From Alcanivorax sp. S71-1-4 (GTDB lineage Bacteria > Pseudomonadota > Gammaproteobacteria > Pseudomonadales > Alcanivoracaceae): 51,794 nt of DNA. The DNA lies in the NCBI RefSeq assembly GCF_009846755.1, contig NZ_AQOR01000028.1, positions 1 through 51,794 of the forward strand, read 5' to 3'. Below the pieces are notes generated by a model. The model was not told the origin of the DNA. It ran no database searches and saw only the letters and a list, made by a program, of their open reading frames with translations. The translations under genes were made by a program, and so were the position numbers. Positions 40,040-48,774 of the stretch are shown here, in pieces. The first letter of the stretch is position 1. Every line of letters begins with the position of its first letter.

Positions 40040-41053
40040 TCAGAAGAATCGGTCAAAGTGTACCTGTTGTTGCGGTACCTGGTGATCCAGCAACAGCATG
40101 CGCGTGGTCGCTTGCACCATCGGCGGCGGGCCGGCCAGGTAGCATTCCAGCGTGGCCAGCCTGTCCCCGAGTGTGTGCGACACCAGTTCATGGATAAAGC
40201 CGGTGGCGCCGTGCCAGCTATCGCTGGCGCCCGGTTCGGAGACGGCGACATGAAACCCGGCGCGCTCACTGAAACCGGGCAGGCTTTGCAGTTCCGCCAG
40301 ACCGCAGATGTCTGCGGGCGTGCGTGCACCGAAAAAGAAATGCAGCCGGCGCTGCGCCAGCGTCGGGTCGCTGAGCAGCCCCCGGGCGATCGACAGCACG
40401 GGCGAAATACCGGACCCGCCGGCAATGCACAGCACATCGCGCGGCGACGCCGGTTGCAGGTGCGCGAGGCCATAGGGCCCGTCCAGCAGCAGGCTGTCGC
40501 CGGGATGCAGGGAGGCAAACAGCGCTTCACTCACTTCACCGCCCGGCTTGCGCCGGATCCAGAAATCCCAGATGCCGTCGTCGTTACCGAGATTGCTCAT
40601 TGAATAGGCACGTGGTGCGCGAGCACCGTTCAACGTGAGCATGGCGTACTGCCCCGGTAAAAAATGCGCCGGCGCGTCGGTGTGGAAACGGAATTCGATG
40701 ATATCCGCAGTGACATCGCGGCGCGCCACAAGCGTGGCGTGCTGGCGTCGTGGCCGGTACAGCGGTACGAACTGCGCATCGTTCGGCATGCGAATGGTGA
40801 TGTCGCCGAGCGCGCGGCACTGGCAGGCCAGCTTGCGGCCTTTCTTGATGTCGCGCGGTGTCAGCGCCGGCGCATCGGGCCAGAGTTCCTCGATCTCGCC
40901 GTCCAGCAACTCGAATTTGCAACTGCCGCAACCACCGGAGTTGCACTCGTACGGCAGGCCGATGCCCTGGCTCAGCCCGGCCCGCAGCAGCGTGTCGTGC
41001 GTCTCGCCCTGTTCGAAACGGATGTCGGTATTGTGCAGATGAACTGTCGGCAT
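40040..41053 (-). CDS. Ring-hydroxylating dioxygenase ferredoxin reductase (2Fe-2S, FAD, NAD)
   Basis: Electron-entry flavoprotein of the Rieske oxygenase. The 337-residue product has an N-terminal plant-type 2Fe-2S domain with C37, C42 and C45 (CNSGGCGSC) and C77 or C79. The FAD domain carries RAYSMSN, and the NAD domain carries CIAGGSGISPVLS and a late CYLAGPPPMV. It is the NahAa/BenC architecture. The start at 41053 has AAGGAG upstream; an upstream in-frame extension is rejected. It is next to a separate Rieske ferredoxin, so the system is probably three-component with two electron carriers (class III). Confidence 0.92.
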   Translation of the reverse strand: MPTVHLHNTDIRFEQGETHDTLLRAGLSQGIGLPYECNSGGCGSCKFELLDGEIEELWPDAPALTPRDIKKGRKLACQCRALGDITIRMPNDAQFVPLYRPRRQHATLVARRDVTADIIEFRFHTDAPAHFLPGQYAMLTLNGARAPRAYSMSNLGNDDGIWDFWIRRKPGGEVSEALFASLHPGDSLLLDGPYGLAHLQPASPRDVLCIAGGSGISPVLSIARGLLSDPTLAQRRLHFFFGARTPADICGLAELQSLPGFSERAGFHVAVSEPGASDSWHGATGFIHELVSHTLGDRLATLECYLAGPPPMVQATTRMLLLDHQVPQQQVHFDRFF

Positions 41054-41055
41054 GA

Positions 41056-41406
41056 TTACTCCTTCGCGCGGCCGGCGCGCAGGTTGATGTAGACCTTGCC
41101 GTCTTCCACCTGCACGGGATAGCTGCGCACCGGCAGCACACAGGGAAACGACAATGCCTCGCCGGTCCGGATGTCGAAGGTGCCTCCGTGCCAGGGGCAC
41201 TCGACCACGAAATCCTCGTCCACTTCGCCTTCTGACAGCAGTGCCTGACCGTGGGAGCAGGTATCGTCGGTGGCATAAAACGCATCGTCGACCCGATACA
41301 GGGCTACCGGATCATGGCCCGGTGGCTTGATCTGGCGAATATGGTTGTTGGCCAGTTCGCTGGCCTCGCACACATAGAAGCGGGCGAAATCAATGACGGC
41401 GTTCAT
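41056..41406 (-). CDS. Rieske-type ferredoxin of the dioxygenase
   Basis: The 116-residue soluble protein has the Rieske cluster ligands C50/H52 (DTCSHGQALL) and C70/H73 (ECPWHGGTFD). It would shuttle electrons from the reductase to the oxygenase alpha subunit. Only 2 bp separate it from the reductase gene. Typical Rieske ferredoxins are about 105 residues, so it is full length. Confidence 0.93.
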   Translation of the reverse strand: MNAVIDFARFYVCEASELANNHIRQIKPPGHDPVALYRVDDAFYATDDTCSHGQALLSEGEVDEDFVVECPWHGGTFDIRTGEALSFPCVLPVRSYPVQVEDGKVYINLRAGRAKE

Positions 41407-41433
41407 GAGTCTTCTCTCCGTGTTAGGGGCAGT

Positions 41434-42330
41434 TCAGGCGATTCCGTAGGCGCTCACCAGCACCACACCGGCCACGGTAGCGACCGTGCCGGTGATGACT
41501 TTTGGGGTGAACAGTTCATCGGCACGCAGAAACAGCCAGGACACCAGCAACACAAACAGCGGCGTGGTGGCGGCAATCGGTGCAATCACCACCAGCGCTT
41601 CGCGTTGCAGGGACAGGTAAAGCAGCATTGGTCCCAGCCCGGAAAACACACCGGCCAGAACAAAGAAGAAAAATTCCCGGCGGCTGCAACGAATCTCGCC
41701 CGCCTTGCCGGTGGCCAGCACGTACAGGCTGGCGAACAGCCAGGACGAAAAGCAGGTGACTGCTGCTGCAGTGATGGCATCCGTGCCGAGGTCGATGCCC
41801 ATCTTGCGGAACACCACCGAAATGCCATAGCACAGCGAGGCTGCCAGCGGCAGCAGGAGGTAAGTGCGCGGTACCTGCGCCAGGCTGCGTGTACCCTGCT
41901 GCCCGCCTTCGGAACCCACGATCACGCTGCCGACCACTACCAGCAGGGCGCCAGCCATGCCGAGCCAGGACAGATGCTCGCCGAGAAACAGGATCGCCAG
42001 CAGGACCGACACCACCGGGTGCGTCAGTGTCAGCGGCGTGGTGATGTTGGCGCCCAGGTAGGTCATGCCGTGGAACTGGAACATGCGGCCCAGCAATGGC
42101 GCGAACATGCCGGACAGGAAAAAGTAGCGCCATTGCCACCAGTCACCGAACTGCGGCCCGTACATCGCCAGGCTGATCAGCCACAGGAACACCACGTTCA
42201 CCGACAAGGTGACCCACAGTGCCGTCGTGGTGCTGGCTGTTTTTACGCCGACACGCACACACACGAACGTCAGCGCAAACATCAGCGCGGACAGCAGCGC
42301 GATGACGACCGGAAACAGTGCGGGCATCAT
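41434..42330 (-). CDS. EamA/DMT-superfamily permease
   Basis: The 298-residue product has ten predicted helices in two EamA repeats. The first starts with FALTFVCVRVGVKTASTTTALW and the second with LPLAASLCYGISVVFRKMG; the second-repeat signature is LLYLSLQREALVVIAPIAATTPLFVLL. These are metabolite exporters or importers. Adjacent ATGs at 42330 and 42327 make the exact start uncertain. Its place inside the aromatic operon suggests it moves a pathway substrate or by-product. That is inference. Confidence 0.85.
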   Translation of the reverse strand: MMPALFPVVIALLSALMFALTFVCVRVGVKTASTTTALWVTLSVNVVFLWLISLAMYGPQFGDWWQWRYFFLSGMFAPLLGRMFQFHGMTYLGANITTPLTLTHPVVSVLLAILFLGEHLSWLGMAGALLVVVGSVIVGSEGGQQGTRSLAQVPRTYLLLPLAASLCYGISVVFRKMGIDLGTDAITAAAVTCFSSWLFASLYVLATGKAGEIRCSRREFFFFVLAGVFSGLGPMLLYLSLQREALVVIAPIAATTPLFVLLVSWLFLRADELFTPKVITGTVATVAGVVLVSAYGIA

Positions 42331-42358
42331 CGTGCCGAACCTCCGACGAGACAGGCCA

Positions 42359-43165
42359 TCACGCCATGTCCCCGTCAAGGCGCATGCCGCGTTTCCCCGT
42401 GTCGATCACTTCACCGGTGACGTAGGAAGCGTCGTCCGAGGCCAGGAAGGCGATCACGGCGGCCTGTTGTTCTACCGTGGCCGGGTGGTCGAACAGGCCT
42501 TCGCGGGTGACGTAGTCATAGAAGTACTTGTTCCAGCGCTGTTCCTGTTCATCCAGCGGGCGTTCCAGGCGCGGTGTTGGCCGTTCTTTCACTGCCGTGT
42601 TGCCCGGGGCCACGCAGTTGACGCGGATATTCAGGTGTGCCAGTTCGACCGCGAGAGCAGTGGTCAGGCCCACCACGCCGCCCTTGGAGGCGGAATAGGG
42701 GATGCGGAAAATGCCCATGGTCGCGTTGGAGCCGACATTGACGATGCTGCCGCCACGTTGCATGTGCGGGATGACGGCGCGACAGCACCACAGCGGCGGC
42801 CAGAAAGAGCGGTCCACTTCTGCCCGGATTTCGTCTTCGCTGTAATGCCAGAACGGCTTTTTCCAGATGGTGCCGCCAACGTTGTTGACCAGTACATCAA
42901 TCTTGCCGAAAGCCTCCTGCGCGCGGGCCATCGTGTCCTGCGCGCCGTCAAAGGTGGCCAGGTCGGCGATGGCCGTGACGGCCTGATAGCCTTCCGCACG
43001 CAGTGCGTCGGCGGCGGCCTGCGCCGGGCCGGCGGCCTTGTCGGCCAGCACGACATTGGCGCCCTCGCGCGCCAGCCGCCAGGCGGTGGCCAGGCCGATG
43101 CCCTGGCCTGCGCCGGTAATCACTGCCACTTTGCCGATAAAGCGTTTGCAGCCGTGTTCGCTCAT
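42359..43165 (-). CDS. cis-dihydrodiol dehydrogenase, BenD/CmtB-like SDR
   Basis: Oxidises the cis-diol made by the dioxygenase to a catechol, with decarboxylation if the substrate is a benzoate-type 1,2-diol. The 268-residue SDR has TGAGQGIG (17-24), NNVG (94-97) and the catalytic triad S146, Y157, K161. The segment NNVGGTIWKKPFWHY and LWCCRAVIPHMQ are strongly characteristic of BenD and CmtB, and separate it from ordinary SDRs. It directly follows the extradiol dioxygenase gene. Whether it decarboxylates depends on the position of the diol. Confidence 0.85.
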   Translation of the reverse strand: MSEHGCKRFIGKVAVITGAGQGIGLATAWRLAREGANVVLADKAAGPAQAAADALRAEGYQAVTAIADLATFDGAQDTMARAQEAFGKIDVLVNNVGGTIWKKPFWHYSEDEIRAEVDRSFWPPLWCCRAVIPHMQRGGSIVNVGSNATMGIFRIPYSASKGGVVGLTTALAVELAHLNIRVNCVAPGNTAVKERPTPRLERPLDEQEQRWNKYFYDYVTREGLFDHPATVEQQAAVIAFLASDDASYVTGEVIDTGKRGMRLDGDMA

Positions 43166-43202
43166 GCAATGTTCTCCTGTCGGGACGGACTGTGCCCGTC
43201 AA

Positions 43203-44060
43203 TTACTCGCTGAATTCCTTCACGTTCGGGCGCGCGCCCCACATGCAGAACGAGGTGGGCTTCATCTCGAAATGCCGTGGCACATACTCTGCTTCATCGG
43301 TGATGCGCTTGACGCCTGAGGAGTACTCATAGACCCGTTTGTCCGGGCCGAGGAAGTAGATAAAGATCGCGGTGGATGTGGGGTGGCGGCCGGGGCCAAA
43401 TACGATCGGCACCCCCTGTTCCTGCAGGAAGTACCAGGAGCGCATCACGTCGTCGATGCTTTCCACCTGGAAGTTGACGTGCTGCACGCCGGTCTTGTCG
43501 GAAGAAAACAGCGCGATCTTGTGGTGCACCGGATCAATGCGCAGCAGGGCGCCATCGCCGATACGGTCGCTGACGCGCGCGCTCATGGTCTGTGTCCAGA
43601 ACGCGAGGTCGCGTTCGATGTCGCGGCTGTGCAGGCCAAAATGCCCGAACTCGGTGATACCTGCATCGCGGCAGGGGAAGTAGCGCACGCCCGTCACGTG
43701 CGGACGGTACACCAGCTCAATGCGGTTTTCGTTCGGGTCGACAAACTCAAAGAAGGCGTCCACGTGCCGTTCAGCGCAGGCTGCCTCGTCACCCCATTGC
43801 ACCGCGATGCCGAGAGCCTGGAGTTCCTCGGCGGCCTGACGCAGCTGCGCGTATTCGCTGAGCTCGAACGCCGAGGCGTCGTAGCCGGCATCGCCCTGGA
43901 TGTAACATAGGTTGAACGCGCTGTTGTCCCCGCGCAAATACGCGTGGGTGGCGGTGCGTTCGCGCAACTCCAGGCCGAGGATGCGGGTGCCGAACTGCAC
44001 CATTTCATCCAGGTCCCGGCAACCCAGGCGGAGATAACTGATGTCATGCAGCGGAATCAT
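43203..44060 (-). CDS. Type I extradiol ring-cleavage dioxygenase (VOC family, CmtC-like)
   Basis: Two-domain vicinal-oxygen-chelate enzyme that cleaves a catechol next to its hydroxyls. The 285-residue product keeps the Fe(II) ligands in the C-terminal domain: H140 (FGHFGL), H194 (GVQHVNF) and E245 (YEYSSG). Also present are the likely acid/base H180 (VHHKIAL) and H226 in GPGRHPTST. Size and ligand spacing match BphC-type enzymes, and the local motifs resemble 2,3-dihydroxy-p-cumate 3,4-dioxygenase relatives. The ATG at 44060 has GGGAGA upstream. It lies 27 bp after the TRAP permease gene. Confidence 0.88.
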   Translation of the reverse strand: MIPLHDISYLRLGCRDLDEMVQFGTRILGLELRERTATHAYLRGDNSAFNLCYIQGDAGYDASAFELSEYAQLRQAAEELQALGIAVQWGDEAACAERHVDAFFEFVDPNENRIELVYRPHVTGVRYFPCRDAGITEFGHFGLHSRDIERDLAFWTQTMSARVSDRIGDGALLRIDPVHHKIALFSSDKTGVQHVNFQVESIDDVMRSWYFLQEQGVPIVFGPGRHPTSTAIFIYFLGPDKRVYEYSSGVKRITDEAEYVPRHFEMKPTSFCMWGARPNVKEFSE

Positions 44061-44087
44061 GATGAATCTCCCGATCAACTCAAGGGG

Positions 44088-46034
44088 TCACTGTTTGCTG
44101 TGGGCAGCATGTTGTTTCAAAGCCGTGTAGCGTGGGGTGCTGCGCAGGCGACGGCTGATCAGGTAGCCACCGGCAAGCACCAGCGCTGTGATCCCGGCTG
44201 CGGTCCACGGCGAGAATGCCAGCAAGACCGCACTCACCAGCGCCACGCGTACCGTCCTGGACAGCTGGCCGTGGTACCAGCCTTCGGACGTGCAGGCGAG
44301 GATCATCACCGACGCGGTGGCAAGCGAGATATCCATGACGATCTGCTGCCACTCACCGATCAGCAACAGCCCCGGGTGGTAGATGAACGCGTACGGCAGC
44401 GCGAACACCACCATGCCGATGCGTGCGGCGGTCAGTGATACCGCCATCGGGCGTTCATCGGCGATGGTGCTGGCCACGTAGGCGGACACCGCCACCGGCG
44501 GGGTGATGTAAGACGCCACGGCGTAGAAAATCAGAAACAGGTGGGCCTGCAGCACGGTCAGGCCGGCATCCACCAGTGCGGGGGCGACCATCACCGCGAC
44601 CAGCGAATAGACTGCCACCACGGGCATCCCCATGCCGCAGATGATGGTGACGACGGTAGCCAGCATCAGTGCCAGCAGCAGATGTGCTTCGGCGACGCTG
44701 AAGATCAGTGCCGAGAGTTTTGATGCGAGGCCGGTGAGATTCAGTCCGAGCATCAGGATGCCGGCACCGGCCACGGCGGCGATCAGTGGCGCCAGGGCGG
44801 TGCAGACTTCCACACAGCCTTCAATAAAGCGTTTTGGCGTGATGCGTTGTCCTTTGATCAGCCAGCTCGCCACGATCACAGTCAGTAAAGAGGTGCTGGC
44901 GGCCAGCGCGGGCGTATGGCCATTGAGCATGTAGTAGACCAGCAGCGCCAGCGGCAGGATGAAGACCCAGCCGGTGCGGACCACCGCCCAGAAGGAGGGC
45001 ACCAGTTCGCTGTCGATCTGTCCGACTTTGTGCCGGCTGGAATAATTGTGCACCTGGATGTAGATGCCGAGGTAGTAGAGCAGGGCGGACGCCAGGATCG
45101 ACAGCAGAATGTCGCTGTAGGCAATGCCGGTGAATTCCACCATCAGGAACACCACCGCGCCCATGACCGGTGGCAGCAGCGCGCCACCGGTAGAGGCCAC
45201 CGCTTCCACGGCGGCGGCATAGCGGCCGCCGTAGCCGGCGCGTTTCATCATCGGAATGGTGATGGAACCGGTGGTCATCACATCCGCTGCCGGGCTGCCG
45301 GAGATCATCCCGAACAGACCGCTGGAGGTCACCGCCACTTTGGCCGAGCCGCCGACACGACGCCCGGCCAGCAGCGCGGACAAGTTGAAGAAGAAGTTGC
45401 CGCCGCCGCTTTTCTCCAGGAACTTGCCGAAGGTGACGAACAGGAAAGCGTACACCGCCGCGACCTGCACCGGCGCCGAGAACAGGCCGCCGTCATGGGG
45501 CGATACCATCAGACCCTCAAGCAGGTAATCCCATTCCAGCCCGCGGTGGCCGAAAAAGCCGGGCAGGTGATCGCCGAACAGGCAATAGGCGATCACCGTC
45601 CAGACCACCACCGAGATGCCTGGCCCGACACATCGGCGCAGCAGTTCCAGCGTCAACAGCAGATAGAGGCCCGCCACCAGCAGGTCGGTGGTTTCGAAAA
45701 AACTCAGGCCGCTGATCCATTCGTGATAGCGACCCATCTGGGAAATCAGATAAAGCCCGCCCGCCAGGGCCAGCGCGGAAAGCAGATAATCCACCGGCGT
45801 ACTGCGGTGTACGTCCGGTGCATAGCTGAATGCCAGAAAGGCGATCACATACATCGGCACGATGAACACGATCGCCAGCTCCAGGCGACCGAATTCGCCA
45901 GCCAGCGCGTACCAGATCTCGAACAGGGTCAGTGGCACTGCCAGGCAGGCGAAGAAAATATACTTGTAGCGGTTCATGGGCACTTTGTTGCCCATCTGGA
46001 ACAGCAACCAGAATGCACGTTTGATGTAGTACAT
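44088..46034 (-). CDS. TRAP transporter fused permease (TAXI type)
   Basis: The 648-residue inner-membrane protein fuses the small (DctQ-like, about four helices in the first 170 residues) and large (DctM-like, 12+ helices) TRAP subunits. The DctM part is recognisable by GLFGMISGSPAADVMTTGSITIPMMKRAGYGG and SPHDGGLFSAPVQVAAVYAF. Such fusions partner with TAXI binding proteins, and one is encoded two genes upstream (47.6-48.6 kb). It would take up an organic acid with a Na+ or H+ gradient. A possible short upstream ATG (46034) is used, with AGGTG nearby. Confidence 0.93.
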   Translation of the reverse strand: MYYIKRAFWLLFQMGNKVPMNRYKYIFFACLAVPLTLFEIWYALAGEFGRLELAIVFIVPMYVIAFLAFSYAPDVHRSTPVDYLLSALALAGGLYLISQMGRYHEWISGLSFFETTDLLVAGLYLLLTLELLRRCVGPGISVVVWTVIAYCLFGDHLPGFFGHRGLEWDYLLEGLMVSPHDGGLFSAPVQVAAVYAFLFVTFGKFLEKSGGGNFFFNLSALLAGRRVGGSAKVAVTSSGLFGMISGSPAADVMTTGSITIPMMKRAGYGGRYAAAVEAVASTGGALLPPVMGAVVFLMVEFTGIAYSDILLSILASALLYYLGIYIQVHNYSSRHKVGQIDSELVPSFWAVVRTGWVFILPLALLVYYMLNGHTPALAASTSLLTVIVASWLIKGQRITPKRFIEGCVEVCTALAPLIAAVAGAGILMLGLNLTGLASKLSALIFSVAEAHLLLALMLATVVTIICGMGMPVVAVYSLVAVMVAPALVDAGLTVLQAHLFLIFYAVASYITPPVAVSAYVASTIADERPMAVSLTAARIGMVVFALPYAFIYHPGLLLIGEWQQIVMDISLATASVMILACTSEGWYHGQLSRTVRVALVSAVLLAFSPWTAAGITALVLAGGYLISRRLRSTPRYTALKQHAAHSKQ

Positions 46035-46098
46035 AACACACCTGTTGGGTGGCAGTTACGGGCAGGCCCCGGTTGTGCCGTGGCCTGCGCGGTCAGGA

Positions 46099-46128
46099 GA
46101 GCGGGCCGGCCACGTCAGCGGCCCGCTC
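46099..46128 (-). terminator. Stem-loop between porin and TRAP permease
   Basis: Perfect 10-bp stem GAGCGGGCCG / CGGCCCGCTC with a 10-nt loop, about 23 nt past the porin stop. There is no U-tract, so it may only reduce expression of the downstream genes. Confidence 0.5.
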
Positions 46129-46151
46129 CGGTGTCACGACCGGTCAGGGGG

Positions 46152-47477
46152 TTACCATTCCACCTGCGCACGGGCCTGGACGAAGGACGGCTCGTCGCCG
46201 TCGTTGGGACCGCCATCGACGTTCAGCACGCTGCCGTATTCCAGCGTGAAGCGCAGCCGCTGTTCCGGATACCAGTTGATGCCGAGCGCGGCCATGTCGA
46301 TCTGACCGCCAGTAATACTCTGGTCACTCAATTCCAGCGTGCTGTAGTTGGCCACCAGTTGCCAGGCACCGGCGCCGCCCTGGCTCAACGGGCGTGCGGG
46401 AGTGGGTGGGCCGAACACATTCAGCCGTGGATCGTAGGCACGGGATTCGCCAGTCAGGAACACACCCACATTGACAAAACCGCCAGTGAACTCCGGCTTT
46501 TCACCATCAGCGGCGCCACCCTGGATCGCGTCGTAGTCCTGCTGGAAGTACTCCGTTTCCAGTTCGAAGCGGCCGCGCTGGTACATGGCCTGTGCGCCAA
46601 CGGCGGAGAAGCCGTCGGAGATAAAGGCGCCGGTGTCCACCGGGCGGAACGAGCTCAAGTGTGTTTGCGGGCGCGTGCGCAGGCGATGGCTGTCCGATCC
46701 TTTCGAGGACTGCTCGCGAAACGAGGCGCCAAGCATCAGCACGTGGCCCTTTTCACGGATCGGCGAATAGGTCACCTGGGTGGCGATATCCACCGGATCA
46801 TCCAGGTTGTTGTCGGTGGCACGGCTGCCCAGCGGCGCGCGGGCCACTGCGGTGCTCCAGCGCCAGCCGTCACCCAGCACATCCGCGCGCAGGCTCAGGC
46901 GGCGTTCGCCGGCGCCGAGCATCAGGCTCGGGTTCGGCTGCTCCATGAACATGGTGTACTTCGGGCTCTGCTGGCCGAGAAAACCGAACGGCAGGAACTG
47001 GTTGCCCAGGCTGACCAGCACCGGCGTGCCGGCCACGTCCAGATTGTTGTAGCGCAGGTAGGCATCCTTGATGCCGTCTTCGGCGCTGCCGGTGAAGTCG
47101 TACTGGAACACATAGGACCAGTGTTTATAGAGCGTGCCGCTGGCTTCCAGGCGCGCCTGGCGGAACTTGGTGCCACCGCCCATGGGCGAGATGTCTTCGT
47201 CGTACCAGGCGGTATCGAGCAGCATGCGGCCGCCGACGCGCGCGGTGAAGTTGCCGTCATCGCTGTTGAACTGGATACGGCCGCCGCGTTGCTGCGCACT
47301 GACATTGCCCTTGTTGCTGTTTTCCAGGCGTTCTTCCAGCTGGCGAATACGTTCGGCCAGCTCCTCATTGCTCTGTGCCTGCGCCGGTTGTGTGCCGGCG
47401 GCGAGCAGGCCGCCAAGCAGCAGCAGAGACAGCGGTGCGCGGCGTGCGCGCAATGAGTCCATTGAGAGTCTGTTCAT
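46152..47477 (-). CDS. Outer-membrane porin (OprP/OprO-like)
   Basis: The 441-residue product has a signal peptide (ending near QPAQAQSN), a short coiled-coil (NEELAERIRQLEERLENSN) and a beta-barrel of the phosphate-selective-porin-like family, ending in an aromatic residue (QVEW). Features include GGRIQFNSDDGNF, GTKFRQARLEASGTLYKHW and NFLPFG-like GNQFLPFGFLGQ. Placed between the TRAP binding protein and permease genes, it probably admits the aromatic substrate across the outer membrane. The start at 47477 is chosen from ATGs at 47516, 47495 and 47477 by the signal peptide. Confidence 0.88.
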   Translation of the reverse strand: MNRLSMDSLRARRAPLSLLLLGGLLAAGTQPAQAQSNEELAERIRQLEERLENSNKGNVSAQQRGGRIQFNSDDGNFTARVGGRMLLDTAWYDEDISPMGGGTKFRQARLEASGTLYKHWSYVFQYDFTGSAEDGIKDAYLRYNNLDVAGTPVLVSLGNQFLPFGFLGQQSPKYTMFMEQPNPSLMLGAGERRLSLRADVLGDGWRWSTAVARAPLGSRATDNNLDDPVDIATQVTYSPIREKGHVLMLGASFREQSSKGSDSHRLRTRPQTHLSSFRPVDTGAFISDGFSAVGAQAMYQRGRFELETEYFQQDYDAIQGGAADGEKPEFTGGFVNVGVFLTGESRAYDPRLNVFGPPTPARPLSQGGAGAWQLVANYSTLELSDQSITGGQIDMAALGINWYPEQRLRFTLEYGSVLNVDGGPNDGDEPSFVQARAQVEW

Positions 47478-47573
47478 CTCGGTTCCCTTTGTCATTCTTA
47501 AATAGTGAGAATTCATCTTCGTATCTGGTCAGGCTAAAAAAAGGCGGCGCTGGCCGGTGGCGGCCGGCGCGGC

Positions 47574-48608
47574 TTACTTGATCAGCCCGATTTCCCGGTA
47601 AAAGGCCTCGGCACCCGGATGCAGTGCCAGGCTGCCCATGTCCGGCAGGCGCTCGCGGCTGGCCAGCGACAGCGCCGGATGCAGCGAACGATAGCGCTCC
47701 ATTTGCTCGTACATGGCTTTGGCCAGCTTGTAGGCATCGTCGAAAGTGGCTTCCGGCCCGGCCACAATGATGAAGCTGGTGAACGGCACGATCAGGTCTT
47801 CCTGCTGGAAGCTGTAGCTGCCGCCGGGAATCACGCCGGTCTTGATGCCCAGTTCTTCGGCGACGTATTCGGCCAGTTCTTTCGAAAGGGGTACAAAGGC
47901 GATGTCCTGCACGCTGCCGAGTTCGACGATCGAGCCGGACGGTGTGGCGCCGCCGGTGATGATCACGTCCAGGCGGCCATCACGCATCAGGTCGTTGGAG
48001 GCACCAGTGGGTTGCGGCACCAGACGGCCGCCCCAGCGCTCAATGTCCTCCATCGTCTTGTCGTAATAGGCCAGCAGTGCGCGCACATGTTCGCGTGCCC
48101 AGAGGTTGCCCGGCTGGTTGACGGAAACACGCATCGGGACCTGTTTTTTGATCAGGTCGTCAAAGGTTTCTACGCCATGTTCTTCAAGGAAGGCGCGTCG
48201 CGCGTATACTTTCAGCGCGAACACGTCCGGTGCGCCATTGAGCACCCCTGTGATGCTGCCTTCGGGGTAAGGGGCGCGGAATGGTGCGCGACCGGCATAG
48301 GCCATGCGCGGTTCAATAATGCTTTCCAGCGCGAACGGTCGGCGTCCGGTACGCAGATGCTCAAGGCCGCCGGCCGGGTTGCCCGGTTCATAGATGATGC
48401 TGGAGTTGGGGTAGGCGCGGCGCACGGCGTCGATCACGCCTTCGCCGAAGACCGTCACCTGGCCGCCGGAGGAATAGCCGGCGATGGTCACGTTGACGGG
48501 GCTGTCATTCACGTCGGCCGCATGAATGAACGGGGCGAGGCAGGTCAGTATCCCTCCGAGAAGGGCAGTCACAATGAGGCGGCAAGGCCGCTGTAGCGCG
48601 TTCAGCAT
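47574..48608 (-). CDS. TAXI family TRAP transporter solute-binding protein
   Basis: The 344-residue periplasmic protein has a signal peptide (CRLIVTALLGGILTCLAPFIHAA). The TAXI-family features are GGQVTVFGEGVIDAVRRAYPNSSIIYEPGNPAGGLEHLRTG and the later PMRVSVNQPGNLWAREHVRALL. It binds the substrate and presents it to the fused TRAP permease. The ATG at 48608 is used; the frame extends upstream without a signal peptide. It sits 166 bp after the dioxygenase beta gene, across a terminator-like hairpin. Confidence 0.92.
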   Translation of the reverse strand: MLNALQRPCRLIVTALLGGILTCLAPFIHAADVNDSPVNVTIAGYSSGGQVTVFGEGVIDAVRRAYPNSSIIYEPGNPAGGLEHLRTGRRPFALESIIEPRMAYAGRAPFRAPYPEGSITGVLNGAPDVFALKVYARRAFLEEHGVETFDDLIKKQVPMRVSVNQPGNLWAREHVRALLAYYDKTMEDIERWGGRLVPQPTGASNDLMRDGRLDVIITGGATPSGSIVELGSVQDIAFVPLSKELAEYVAEELGIKTGVIPGGSYSFQQEDLIVPFTSFIIVAGPEATFDDAYKLAKAMYEQMERYRSLHPALSLASRERLPDMGSLALHPGAEAFYREIGLIK

Positions 48609-48722
48609 GATGTTTCTCCGTGTCTGTCGTTTCTTGTAGAAATAGTTGTCTTGCCGCGGGCACTCCGGCCCGTCGTCGATCCGCACTGCGTGGGTAATCG
48701 CGGTGCGGACAGCTCCTTCTGA

Positions 48723-48750
48723 AGCGGGCGCCTGGCGTCTGGCGCCCGCT
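48723..48750 (-). terminator. Stem-loop between dioxygenase beta and TAXI genes
   Basis: Perfect 10-bp stem AGCGGGCGCC / GGCGCCCGCT with an 8-nt loop, 24 nt past the beta-subunit stop. No U-tract is seen. It may attenuate expression of the transport genes relative to the catabolic ones or stabilise the upstream mRNA. Confidence 0.5.
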
Positions 48751-48774
48751 GTTCCTGCGTTGCACGTCGCTGGC

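Noticed and set aside
44916-47456. 846-codon plus-strand frame opposite the TRAP permease and porin
   Set aside because: It spans two genes on the other strand, each with clear families. Its His/Gln/Arg-rich composition is that of an antisense shadow.
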